Shown here: in pieces, positions 8,912-17,824 of the stretch
How the letters are laid out: every line of letters begins with the position of its first letter
Position numbering within the stretch: position 1 is the first letter of the stretch
NCBI RefSeq assembly: GCF_024199845.1
Contig: NZ_JANADO010000001.1
Coordinates: 7,564,001 to 7,628,000 of the forward strand
Direction of reading: 5' to 3'
DNA length: 64,000 nucleotides
Origin: Bradyrhizobium sp. CCGB12
Lineage (GTDB): Bacteria; Pseudomonadota; Alphaproteobacteria; Rhizobiales; Xanthobacteraceae
The notes under the pieces: generated by a model
What the model was told of the DNA's origin: nothing
What the model saw: the letters and a program-made list of their open reading frames with translations, nothing else
Databases searched by the model: none
Program-made: the position numbers and the translations under genes

Positions 8912-9916
8912 GTGCGGGGGGTCTTTAGGGGAAATAAACCACCGCCTGCCGCTCTCGCCGCACGAAGTAAAAAGGGCACGGAGCTTGAGCGAGTGCGCGC
9001 TCACATGGTGGAAGTTCTTCCTCCGGGCATGAAGCGGAAGGCATTTCCATTCCAGGCCTACAAAGCAGAAGGTGTGAAGAAGCGTCTCGAAGAGCTCTTC
9101 CACGGCAAATGTGCCTACTGCGAATCGCTCTATGCGTCCCAAGCTCCAGTTGATGTGGAACACTACCGGCCGAAAGGACGGGTCAAAGATGAACATGCCC
9201 ATCCAGGCTACTGGTGGTTGGCGTCCGAGTGGACCAATCTTCTTCCGAGTTGTCTGGACTGCAATCGGAGACGCAAGCAAGCTGTCCCCACCATCACTGG
9301 TGATCTATCGGTACTCCACGCAGGGATGCTGACTGGCAAACAGGACAGCTTCCCCGTGCTGGGCACGCGCGCCACGGAAGAGCTGGATGACCTCGCTAGT
9401 GAGCGGGCGCTACTCTTGGATCCCACGCGCGATGACCCCGACGAACATCTCTCCTTTTGGCTGGGGGGAGACCGCGCTGCAGGGCTGGTCTATCCAGCGC
9501 GATCAGGCGGCGCAGCGGCAGGACCTTTGATTTTGCCAGCAGTAGTCGAAGATGCTGCGACTATCGGTAACCATGCTTCTGCTGCCGGAGTGAGTGTGCG
9601 CGGGGCAGTTTCAATTCAGGTCTATGGCCTTAACCGGCTTCGTCTCGTTCAGGAGCGTGCACGGCTGCTGCAGCAGCTCCGCTTTCTCGAAAGTGTGCTT
9701 CTGGATGTTAGCGAGGTCTCGCGCGACCTCGCGGCGGTCAATGTCACAGTTGCGCGTCAGGAACTCACTGACGCCGCGGATCGTCTAGACCGGCTCCAGC
9801 GTCGAATACTTGATCAGATGCAATCGCTTGCAGCGCCCACTGCGCCCCATTCAGCGATCGCCAGGGAATACCTGCGTGACTTTCGTAACCGCATTGCATC
9901 TTTGCCTCCGGCATAA
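8912..9916 (+). CDS. HNH endonuclease, PtuB-like (Septu-type effector)
   Basis: A 334-residue HNH nuclease like those paired with ATPases in Septu and retron defence systems. The active module has C67/C70 (CAYC), DVEHYRPKG with the catalytic H84, N109, and CLDCNRRR (C114, C117, N118). A later RALLLDP segment is also family-typical. The GTG start lies one base after the ATPase stop, with GGAGG about nine bases upstream, so the two are co-transcribed. Known Septu pairs work as an ATPase-nuclease complex; that this pair does so, possibly with the divergent GHKL protein, is inference. Confidence 0.82.
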   Translation: MRGVFRGNKPPPAALAARSKKGTELERVRAHMVEVLPPGMKRKAFPFQAYKAEGVKKRLEELFHGKCAYCESLYASQAPVDVEHYRPKGRVKDEHAHPGYWWLASEWTNLLPSCLDCNRRRKQAVPTITGDLSVLHAGMLTGKQDSFPVLGTRATEELDDLASERALLLDPTRDDPDEHLSFWLGGDRAAGLVYPARSGGAAAGPLILPAVVEDAATIGNHASAAGVSVRGAVSIQVYGLNRLRLVQERARLLQQLRFLESVLLDVSEVSRDLAAVNVTVARQELTDAADRLDRLQRRILDQMQSLAAPTAPHSAIAREYLRDFRNRIASLPPA

Positions 9917-10294
9917 TGGCACACGGCAACTCGTGGCACTGGCGAGAGATCCGCATCCGGCTTGGGCAATAAACAGACTTGGAGCGGAGCAGCTGTGCTC
10001 CAATGTGCGCTTGAATCAGGTCAACTCGGCCTATGGCCGATTTCTTCCATAACGTTTGATTTGCGAATCGTGGGCCTCGCTGCTTGGACAAGGTGGTTGG
10101 AAACGGTGCGTAGTCACTGCGTTGGCCGACCGATGTGTTCGGTCTGCATCTAAGCAAGCTAGCGTCGCTCGACGGTAATAGACGAATTGGTAGTGATGAT
10201 TCGCGCCGTCCTTTGTAAAGACAAGGGGGGTTAACCGGAGCCAGTGGGCTTCGGACATGCTGCAAGTCTTGGCTTGCGGTCGGGGGGCGAGACA
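9917..10294. other. intergenic region with island repeat copy 3
   Basis: 378 bases between the PtuB-like gene and the AddB-like gene. It holds repeat copy 3 with its hairpin (10026-10068). The remainder shows no convincing gene. The promoter of the next operon should lie between 10070 and 10280, but I see no clear consensus box. Confidence 0.6.
10026..10068 (+). repeat. island repeat, copy 3, with upstream hairpin
   Basis: A perfect 6-base stem (TCGGCC / GGCCGA, loop TAT) is followed by TTCTTCCATAAC, gtttgattt and GCGAAT. The stem sequence and the sequence after it match copy 2 almost base for base, although the flanking genes are unrelated. Confidence 0.75.
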
Positions 10295-12949
10295 ATGCCT
10301 GCGTTGCGGCGAAGCGTAGTCGTGCATACGAACTTGGCAGGTCACATGTTGCGCGTCCAATTCGCCCGACGAAGCGAAAATGGCGTGCAAGTTCTGACCA
10401 TGGGACAGTTGGTCGCCCGCTTGGCAGGTGGTTTGCTGCGGCCGGTTGATTCGGATGTCCTGGTCCAGACAGCGCGCGAGGCGCTTTCCGCGGTCGACAT
10501 GGGAGAGCTCGAGCCAATCAAGGACCTTCCGGGCATGCCGAGCGCGGTCGCCGGCACGCTCGACAAAGTCTGGCGCGCTGGTGTTCGGCTCGCCGAGTCT
10601 GGTCATCCCCGCCTAGCTGCATTGGCCCGTCTGGAGGAGGAGATCGTGGGCCGCCTGCCCGCCTCGATGAGGAGGCCCTCGGAGCTGGTCGAACTGGCGT
10701 CGCTGCGCCTTGAGCTCGCGAAGACCTTGATCGGTCCTGTGGAGATTCATGGCCATAGCGAGATGTCCCCGTGTTGGCGTCCCTTCCTTGCGCGGCTTGC
10801 TGAAGTCGTTTCGGTGAAGTGGATGGCGGGCGCGCGACGCGCGCCGCCATGGTTAGTCGTAACAAAAGTGGTGGTGGAAGCGACCAAAGCATCGGGCACC
10901 GCGTTTGCTGTGCGTTCTTGTGCGAACCAGCAGCACGAAGTTATCGAGGCGTTCCGGTGGATACGCTCGTTGCTGGCAGGCGGAACGCCTGCTTCGGACA
11001 TCGCCATCGTAGCTTCCAGCCCGGGCGAGTACGATGATCACGTACTCGCGCAAGCGGCCGACAGTGCTCTTCCGATTCACTTCGTACATGGCGTTAAAGC
11101 CGTGACGGTGTCCGATGGACAGGCTGTCGCCGCGCTCGCGGAGATTCTGTTAAAGGGCATCTCCCAAGAACGATTGAAAAGATACCTTTCGCTGGCCGGG
11201 GGCGCGCCCGCGCTGCACGCTCTGTTTCGGAAGTGGGTTGGGCTCGTTCCTTCCGATGCTCCGCTAACAACATTGGCGAGATGGGAAGGGGCATTCAAAC
11301 GCGTCCATCCGTCGGACTGGCCCGATGGGCAGGATCGTTCCGCGGAATTGGTGGACGCGCTGCGCCTGCTTGTTGGCGGGGCGGACCGGGTCGACGACGT
11401 AGGAGAGACGTTGCTCGCCGGCACCCAGCGTGCGCTGTGGAGAAGGGCGCTTATGGATGGGCCCGCAGCAGCACTTCCCGTAACATTGGGCCGGTTGCGA
11501 GTGGACGACGGTGTCGAACCTGCATCGAGCGTCCTGTGGACCTCGGCCATCGCCCTTGCGTCTTCGCCACGACCGAACGTTTGGCTCCTGGGTATGAACG
11601 CCGGAAGTTGGCCCCGCCGCATATCGGAAGACCGGCTTATTCCCGATCACGTCCTGTCGATCGAAGAACTAGATCCGCTTCCTATCGCCGACGGTGACAA
11701 GCGAGATTTTGACACGATCGTCTCCAGTGCCTCGAATGTAATGACGTCGTTCAGCCGACGCGACGCCGGAGGCCGATTGCTGGGACGGTCACCGCTGATC
11801 TCCGCATCGAAAGTCCTCCATCTCGACCGTGCCCGCACCCCCGAGCATGCTTTCAGCGAGGCGGACCGTCTGCTTGCGCGGGCTCAAGAATTCGCCGCCA
11901 TGCCGGTCGCCGTGTCCGGTCTCGGCTGTTGGCGGGATTGGTACCGCGATGACATCACTCCACATGACGGTTTGATCGCGGCAGGACACGAGCGGTTGCG
12001 GAAACTGTTCGAACGGCCACTGTCGGCCACGTCTTTGAAGTTGCTCCTGCGCGATCCGATGCGTTTCGTCTGGCGGTACGCGCTTGGCTGGAAAGCTCCG
12101 GAAGATGCGGAAGAACCTACATCGTTCAGCCCGCTTCATTTCGGTAATCTCGTGCACGCTTCGCTCCGCGGTGCCGTCAATCAATTGGAAGCCTCTGGCG
12201 GATTGGCGGGCGCAGGCCGGGCGGCGTTAAGCGCCGCGATTGATACCGCGCTCGTCGCCGCCGCCTCGGACTGGGAAAGCGAGTTGCCGATTCCCCCCAA
12301 CGTGATCTGGCGGGATGCCATCGATAAAGCGCGCGCGGTTTCGCTGGCGGCGCTTTCCTACCCACTTCCTCAACTGCCCGGACAGCAGACTTGGACAGAG
12401 ATCCCGTTCGGAAGATCCGATGTTGATGACGGCGTCGCACGGGAGCTCCCGTGGAAGCGCGATACGCCGGTGAAAATTCCGGGTACTAAACTCAAGATCG
12501 AGGGCCTGATAGATCGGCTCGATCTCTCCGAAGACCGATCAAAAGCGCGCGTGATCGACTACAAAACCGGCAAGGCGAGCAAGAAGATGCCGGAGACGAT
12601 CATCAAAGGCGGCAGCGAGTTGCAAAGGTGCCTCTACGCCTTTGCCGGGAAGGAGCTTATCGGAAGCGGCATATCCATCGAGGCGGCACTTCTGTTTCCG
12701 AAGGCGCCGGAGGGCGAGGGGCTATTCCCGCTGGATGATGTCGATGCAGCTCTGAGGAAAGTGGCCGCAGCCGCAGCGCTCGCGCATGACATGGTGATGT
12801 CCGGTTTCGCAGCGCTCGGCACCGATGCGAACGATGCCTACAACGATCTTGCTCTGGCGCTTCCTGCCAGCGCCGGATATCTGCCGCGAAAGATGCCGCT
12901 CGCCCAAGTGCGCCTCGGACAAGCCGCTAACGTCTGGAGCGAGCCATGA
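10295..12949 (+). CDS. AddB-like helicase-fold protein with C-terminal RecB-family nuclease
   Basis: The 884-residue protein resembles AddB/RexB, the non-motor partner of a helicase-nuclease. The C-terminal 280 residues hold a PD-(D/E)XK nuclease: the LSATSLKLLLRDP segment, GLIDRLD (D740), VIDYKTGK (D755, K757) and a later LQRCLYAF helix. The N-terminus has the layout of a superfamily I helicase but no Walker A motif where AddB has one. The cysteines that hold the AddB iron-sulfur cluster are also missing (DPMRFVWRYALGW replaces the usual CP-type start). The ATG at 10295 follows GGGGGCGAG at good spacing. Its end overlaps the next start as ATGA, so the two are translationally coupled. It is probably a defence version of AddAB. 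Confidence 0.8.
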   Translation: MPALRRSVVVHTNLAGHMLRVQFARRSENGVQVLTMGQLVARLAGGLLRPVDSDVLVQTAREALSAVDMGELEPIKDLPGMPSAVAGTLDKVWRAGVRLAESGHPRLAALARLEEEIVGRLPASMRRPSELVELASLRLELAKTLIGPVEIHGHSEMSPCWRPFLARLAEVVSVKWMAGARRAPPWLVVTKVVVEATKASGTAFAVRSCANQQHEVIEAFRWIRSLLAGGTPASDIAIVASSPGEYDDHVLAQAADSALPIHFVHGVKAVTVSDGQAVAALAEILLKGISQERLKRYLSLAGGAPALHALFRKWVGLVPSDAPLTTLARWEGAFKRVHPSDWPDGQDRSAELVDALRLLVGGADRVDDVGETLLAGTQRALWRRALMDGPAAALPVTLGRLRVDDGVEPASSVLWTSAIALASSPRPNVWLLGMNAGSWPRRISEDRLIPDHVLSIEELDPLPIADGDKRDFDTIVSSASNVMTSFSRRDAGGRLLGRSPLISASKVLHLDRARTPEHAFSEADRLLARAQEFAAMPVAVSGLGCWRDWYRDDITPHDGLIAAGHERLRKLFERPLSATSLKLLLRDPMRFVWRYALGWKAPEDAEEPTSFSPLHFGNLVHASLRGAVNQLEASGGLAGAGRAALSAAIDTALVAAASDWESELPIPPNVIWRDAIDKARAVSLAALSYPLPQLPGQQTWTEIPFGRSDVDDGVARELPWKRDTPVKIPGTKLKIEGLIDRLDLSEDRSKARVIDYKTGKASKKMPETIIKGGSELQRCLYAFAGKELIGSGISIEAALLFPKAPEGEGLFPLDDVDAALRKVAAAAALAHDMVMSGFAALGTDANDAYNDLALALPASAGYLPRKMPLAQVRLGQAANVWSEP

Positions 12950-15900
12950 TCTTGCTTCCCGATATTGAGGCGCGGAGAACTGCGCTGACCGCCGTGGATC
13001 GCACGCTGCTAGTCGAGGCAGGAGCAGGTTCCGGTAAGACTTCCCTGATGGCGGGACGCGTCGCGGTGCTCTTGTCGAGAGGCACGGAGCCTAAGCATAT
13101 CGCGGCCATTACATTCACAGAGTTCGCCGCAAGCGAGCTTCGCCAACGTATAGAGCGGTTCATCACCGAACTGTCGCTTGGCGAAGTGCCGAAGGATCTG
13201 CTTCAAGCATTTCCTGAAGGTGTGAATGCCGCCCAGAGGGGAAATCTCTCGAAGGCACTTAGCGCATTTGACCAATTGATGTGTGGCACGATCCACGGTT
13301 TCGCACAGGCGCTGATCAAACCTTATCCCGCCGAGGCCAATATCGATCCAGGCGCCGACATTGTGGATCCCGCGGAAGCCGAGCTTGCTTTCCAGGAGCG
13401 TTACGATGCCTGGCTCCGGTCGCAGCTGTCGGGTGACCATGACGACGGTCTAGTCGCTCAAATCGTGCTTTCCGATGTAGACCGTGGATTGAAGTTCGTT
13501 GCCGAGCTCGCTCAATTTCTCCGGAAGAACCGTGATGCCACTTGCGCGCAGATTGGTTGGTCGCACCATGGATTGGCCGACCTGACGGCGGCCGTGGCTC
13601 AGTTTCAACAGGATCTGGCCGGGTACGACTTTCTGGAACAGCAGACTTCGGAATGCTGCAAGGTGCTCGGAGAGATCGTCAAGACACTTCAGGGGCATGG
13701 GCTCTCAGTGCCGAATCCAAGCAACGCAGCATTGGTCGCTGCTCTCGGTTTTCACAGGCATGAGACGTGCTTCACTCAGGACGGAAAGCGACGACAGCTT
13801 CGCGCCTCCACGAAGTGGCAGGAGGCCGCAGCTAAGGCCGGCCGACCGAAGACAGCCGGGAAGATCGCATCGGAAGCTTTGGTGCTTCGATACGATGCCT
13901 GCCATGCGGCGATTTCGACCCTAATGGGAGCGGTTTCGCAAGAACTTCTTCTGCGGCTTTGCAGCGATATTGCACGGTTGCGGGAGGACTGGCGCGCCTA
14001 CAAGAGGGCGGCCGCGTTGCTGGATTTCGACGATCTTCTCTATAAGGCCAGAGACCTTCTCGCCAACAACGCGGATGTGCGAAAAGCTCTTTCCAACCGT
14101 TTCCGCCATGTCCTGGTCGACGAGTTTCAAGACACCGATCCACTTCAGACCGAGATACTGTGGTTGCTGTGCGGCGATGACAGCGACGGGGAGCCGCTGT
14201 CTCGTCCGCTGCGTCCCGGTGCCCTGTTTCTCGTCGGCGATCCGAAACAAGCCATCTATCGCTTTCGTGGAGCAGACGTGAATGCGTACATCGCCGCGCG
14301 AGCGGCGATCGCCCCGGATGCGCTTCTGAAGATCACCGCAAACTTCCGCTCTGTCGAACCCATCCTCGGTTTCGTGAACAAGCAGTTCCAACAGGTACTG
14401 TCCGAGAGCGCCGGCCAGCCCGGCTTTTCGGAATTGTCTCCGGTCGATCCCGCCGGCGCCGATCCAGCCGTGGTAGCGCTCGACATCATGGTGGATGAAG
14501 AGAAGCCGAGCGCCGACGCGATCAGAGATGCAGAAGCGCTGGCGGTGGCGAACCTCTGCAGCCGTTTGGCTGGAAATCTCCTGGTGCGAGATCACCACAC
14601 GAACGAACTCAGGAAGTGTCGCTTCGGCGACATCGCTCTACTGGCACCTGTCGGCACCGAGTTGTGGAGGTTCGAGGAAGCTCTCGAGGATCTTGGCATC
14701 CCGGTATCGACCCAGGCAGGCAAAGGCTTCTTCGGGCGCCAGGAAATCCAAGACCTCGTCGCGCTTACCTGCGCCTTGGCCGATCCGAGAGACAGCTTGG
14801 CTCTGGGGGCTTTCCTACGAGGTCCGATCGTCGGTCTGACTGAGACCGAACTTCTGGACATCGTCGAGCACTTGCCGATCAATCCGGATCAGCCCGAGCG
14901 GTTGCCGATGCTGTCGCTCCGGACCAATCCGGATCACATAGCCAACGTGACCGCTAGCAACGCCATACGCATCCTCGCGTTCCTCCGTAGCCAGGGGCGC
15001 AAGACGACCCCATATGCGCTCCTTTCCGACGCAGTCGCCGCTTTGCACATTCGACCCCAGCTACGTCAGCGGTTCAGGGAGGGTACCGAGCGGGCAGTGG
15101 CAAACGTGGACCTGTTTCTCGAATTAGCTCGAGCATACGATGTGCGCGGGCTGCGTGCTTTCGCGAGGGACATGAGGGCGAACTGGGAGGAAACCGTTCG
15201 CCAGGTTGAAGGTCGGCCCGATGCTGAAGAGCAGTCCGTTTCCTTAATCACGGTGCATTCCGCCAAAGGTCTGGAATGGTCCGTCGTGATCTCTCTGAAC
15301 GTGACGGGCAGGCCGCAATCGGAGAGTGGCTTGGCGCACGACAGATCGAGCAATCTTTTTTCTATCCCCGTGCTAGGCAACGATCCTCCCGATTACGATC
15401 GTATTAAATCGAAGAACGTCGTCGAGTCGACGAGGGAGCGGGTACGGCTCTGGTACGTCGCAACGACGCGAGCTCGCGATCTCCTGGTCCTACCGCGGCA
15501 TTCTGCGAAAATATCGGATGAAAGCTGGATCCGCATTGTTGACTTAGGATTGGAGAATTTGCCTGCCTTGAACGCGTCTGGCTATGGAGCACCCGGTGGA
15601 GCGCCGGCGACGTCCGGGGAGAACCTGCAAACCCGCGAGATATTTGCCGCCGAGGCCGCGGTGATTGTAGCCAACAGAAAAGCCGTGACATGGCGACGTC
15701 CAAGCCGCGCGGAGCTTGATCTCCAAGAATCCAGCGCTGTTGAGGCCGCGGCGACGAGCGAAGCTGTCGAAGTCCCACCGTCCGTTGTTGTAGGTAGTTC
15801 AACCCGAGGCGTCATCCTGCATAAGCTTATCGAGGAAATACTGACGGGAGAGACGAACGGCACGTTTGAGCAGCTGGAAACGCGGGCTTGCGACCTCCTG

Positions 15901-16278
15901 AAGCAGGCAGGCTATGAGGCTGCGCAAGGTCCTAAGGACGGCATCTCGGCTGCCGAATTATCCAACACAGTGATGAGGACGCTCGCGCTGTCGGAGATTA
16001 AAGAACTGAGGGGTCGGCTGGTCCCAGAATTCCCGGTGTTTGGATGCTCGAGCACCGGGGACGGTGAAACGCTCATTTCAGGTCTGGTCGACGCTGTTGC
16101 AGTCGACAAGACCGGCGCCATTGACGTTGTGATCGATTGGAAAAGCGATGTGGCACCTGATATGGCAACACTCGATCATTACCGTCAACAGATACGAGAC
16201 TATCGCAGGCAAACCAAAGCCAAGAGGGCGCTTGTGGTCTTGATGACAACGGGACAAGTAATTGAAGTCGCCGCGTGA
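12946..16278 (+). CDS. AddA-like UvrD/Rep helicase with C-terminal RecB-type nuclease
   Basis: A 1110-residue superfamily I helicase-nuclease. Visible motifs in order: Walker A EAGAGSGKTS (24-33), AITFTEFAA (Ia), LLDFDDLLY, VLVDEFQDTDPLQ (II), VGDPKQAIYRFRGA (III), SLITVHSAKGLEW (V) and LWYVATTRARD (VI). The C-terminal nuclease has GLVDAV (D1049), VVIDWKSD (D1064, K1066) and HYRQQIRDY. It starts inside the stop of the AddB-like gene. It would supply the motor and one nuclease of the complex. Housekeeping AddAB genes normally lie elsewhere, and the setting among defence genes points to an accessory, possibly anti-phage role (inference). Confidence 0.87.
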   Translation: MILLPDIEARRTALTAVDRTLLVEAGAGSGKTSLMAGRVAVLLSRGTEPKHIAAITFTEFAASELRQRIERFITELSLGEVPKDLLQAFPEGVNAAQRGNLSKALSAFDQLMCGTIHGFAQALIKPYPAEANIDPGADIVDPAEAELAFQERYDAWLRSQLSGDHDDGLVAQIVLSDVDRGLKFVAELAQFLRKNRDATCAQIGWSHHGLADLTAAVAQFQQDLAGYDFLEQQTSECCKVLGEIVKTLQGHGLSVPNPSNAALVAALGFHRHETCFTQDGKRRQLRASTKWQEAAAKAGRPKTAGKIASEALVLRYDACHAAISTLMGAVSQELLLRLCSDIARLREDWRAYKRAAALLDFDDLLYKARDLLANNADVRKALSNRFRHVLVDEFQDTDPLQTEILWLLCGDDSDGEPLSRPLRPGALFLVGDPKQAIYRFRGADVNAYIAARAAIAPDALLKITANFRSVEPILGFVNKQFQQVLSESAGQPGFSELSPVDPAGADPAVVALDIMVDEEKPSADAIRDAEALAVANLCSRLAGNLLVRDHHTNELRKCRFGDIALLAPVGTELWRFEEALEDLGIPVSTQAGKGFFGRQEIQDLVALTCALADPRDSLALGAFLRGPIVGLTETELLDIVEHLPINPDQPERLPMLSLRTNPDHIANVTASNAIRILAFLRSQGRKTTPYALLSDAVAALHIRPQLRQRFREGTERAVANVDLFLELARAYDVRGLRAFARDMRANWEETVRQVEGRPDAEEQSVSLITVHSAKGLEWSVVISLNVTGRPQSESGLAHDRSSNLFSIPVLGNDPPDYDRIKSKNVVESTRERVRLWYVATTRARDLLVLPRHSAKISDESWIRIVDLGLENLPALNASGYGAPGGAPATSGENLQTREIFAAEAAVIVANRKAVTWRRPSRAELDLQESSAVEAAATSEAVEVPPSVVVGSSTRGVILHKLIEEILTGETNGTFEQLETRACDLLKQAGYEAAQGPKDGISAAELSNTVMRTLALSEIKELRGRLVPEFPVFGCSSTGDGETLISGLVDAVAVDKTGAIDVVIDWKSDVAPDMATLDHYRQQIRDYRRQTKAKRALVVLMTTGQVIEVAA

Positions 16279-16399
16279 AGTTGGCAATGACGACGCGTCG
16301 GTTAGATCCAGTAATGCTATCTCTCCGACGGGAGTCCTTGCATAAAATCCGCGCCTAACATGCGGTGAAATTGATCCTATCGAGCTTAAGGGGGGAGGG

Positions 16400-17626
16400 A
16401 TGCGTCGCCGTGACGGAACGCCATTGATGGTCATGAGTGGCCAAGCATCTGCATTAAGCAGGATGGATCTAGCGGGGAGCGACTATGACGAAGCATGGCT
16501 TCAGCGTCTCCTATTCCAAAATCCAAAGCTGCTCCCGACTGAGCAAATTGAGCCGGGCTTCGGCGATCTCGTTTCAATTTGTCAAGAGCTTCCGCTTGCC
16601 TTCGGACCAAATCGTTCTGGTGCACTCGACAATGTCTTTGTCACTGCGGAAGGTGGGCTGTTTTTCGTCGAGGCAAAGCTTTGGCGAAATCCCGAAGCGC
16701 GCCGGGCCGTCGTTGCACAGGCAATTGAGTACGCAGCAGCGATCTTCCGGATGAACTACCTGGAGTTTGAAGCCGCCGTAATGCAGGCCCGCGAGAATTT
16801 ACCTAACCAGGTTGATTCTCTATTTGATCTAGTAAAAGCCGAGAAGGGGGAGATCGGCGAGGCCGACTTTATCGATGCAGTAACGCGAAACCTTCGAAGG
16901 GGACGAGCAATCATCGCTGTCGTTGGTGATGGTATCAGAGAAGATCTTGAATTATTGGCTGAGCTTCTCCAGACGCACGCAGGAGATAGATTTACGTTTG
17001 CGCTGGTCGAAATGGGCCTCTTCGAATCAACAGACAAATCGCTTCGAATCGTTGTGCCGTCCGTTCTCGCCAAAACGGCTCTCATCGAACGGGGAGTTGT
17101 ACAGATCTTGGATGGTCAGGCTGGAGGGCAGCAGATTATTATTAATAGTCCCAGCCCGGTTTCGCCGCTCACTCAGAAGCCGCGATCGATCAGCATGGGT
17201 GAAGATGAGTTCTTTGAGCGTTTGGATCGAAGAGATCCAGGATCCGCGGCTGTCCTGAAGTCGTTTCTATCAAGGGCCGAGAGCCTTGGCGTGACAGCCG
17301 ACTGGCAAAGGGCTCTGAACCTGAAGCATCCATTTCCGGAGGGGAATCCCTTAAATCTTGGTACGATCGACAAGGACGGCTTTGTCGAAACTTCCCCAGC
17401 TTCATGGTGGGACCGTACGAAGCTTGGTCGCAGTTATAACGAGGCGCTCGCCAAAGAAATCGGCGGTCTAGTTCGCGACATGAAAGACGGGACGGAGTCG
17501 GCCGCGCGAACAGCCGCTGGCAAAATGCCCCGGCTCATGGACTTTCTTCCTGCTCACGAAGAAGCGTGGTTGAACGCGATGTCGCGCTACATCAAGGATG
17601 CGTTAGATACGACGACAGAGTCATAG
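16400..17626 (+). CDS. PD-(D/E)XK nuclease-like protein (NucS/DUF91-like)
   Basis: The first 130 residues look like a restriction-type nuclease core: ALDNVF with D77, the strand GLFFVEAKLW with E91 and K93, and QAIEYA (Q107), the D...ExK...Q order found in NucS/DUF91-like proteins. The remaining 270 residues are unassigned. A run of G and A (GGGGGGAGGG) abuts the ATG at 16400, which is closer than ideal; ATGs at 16427 and 16433 are alternatives. It lies 121 bases after the AddA-like gene on the same strand and could be a third nuclease subunit of that module or an independent gene. Confidence 0.6.
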   Translation: MRRRDGTPLMVMSGQASALSRMDLAGSDYDEAWLQRLLFQNPKLLPTEQIEPGFGDLVSICQELPLAFGPNRSGALDNVFVTAEGGLFFVEAKLWRNPEARRAVVAQAIEYAAAIFRMNYLEFEAAVMQARENLPNQVDSLFDLVKAEKGEIGEADFIDAVTRNLRRGRAIIAVVGDGIREDLELLAELLQTHAGDRFTFALVEMGLFESTDKSLRIVVPSVLAKTALIERGVVQILDGQAGGQQIIINSPSPVSPLTQKPRSISMGEDEFFERLDRRDPGSAAVLKSFLSRAESLGVTADWQRALNLKHPFPEGNPLNLGTIDKDGFVETSPASWWDRTKLGRSYNEALAKEIGGLVRDMKDGTESAARTAAGKMPRLMDFLPAHEEAWLNAMSRYIKDALDTTTES

Positions 17627-17680
17627 CAGCCAGCCGCCAGGTGAGCTCTCACAAGATGAGAAGATGTGAGTAGGTCGATT

Positions 17681-17704
17681 GTCCATGACCGATTAGTCGT
17701 GAAT
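17681..17704 (+). repeat. island repeat, copy 5 (degenerate)
   Basis: GTCCATGAC, nine bases and GTGAAT, in the same register as the better copies (TTCCATAAC-N9-GCGAAT), with three mismatches to copy 3 in the fixed part. It lies in the 198-base gap before the next operon. Alone it would not be called; position and spacing make it a candidate. Confidence 0.35.
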
Positions 17705-17824
17705 CGATCAGTGTAGCGGCTTAGGTGCATGGGCGTGATATCAATCGGAGAGCGAGTTCGTTCGTTTCGCGCAATGACGGTCAACCGACTGGAAATGCCA
17801 TAAACAGAAAATACGGAAGGTGGG

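Noticed and set aside
2669..10053. Repeat as a sigma-70 promoter (CATAAC as -10 box)
   Set aside because: No -35-like sequence occurs 16-18 bases upstream in any copy, and on the other strand the spacing is too short.
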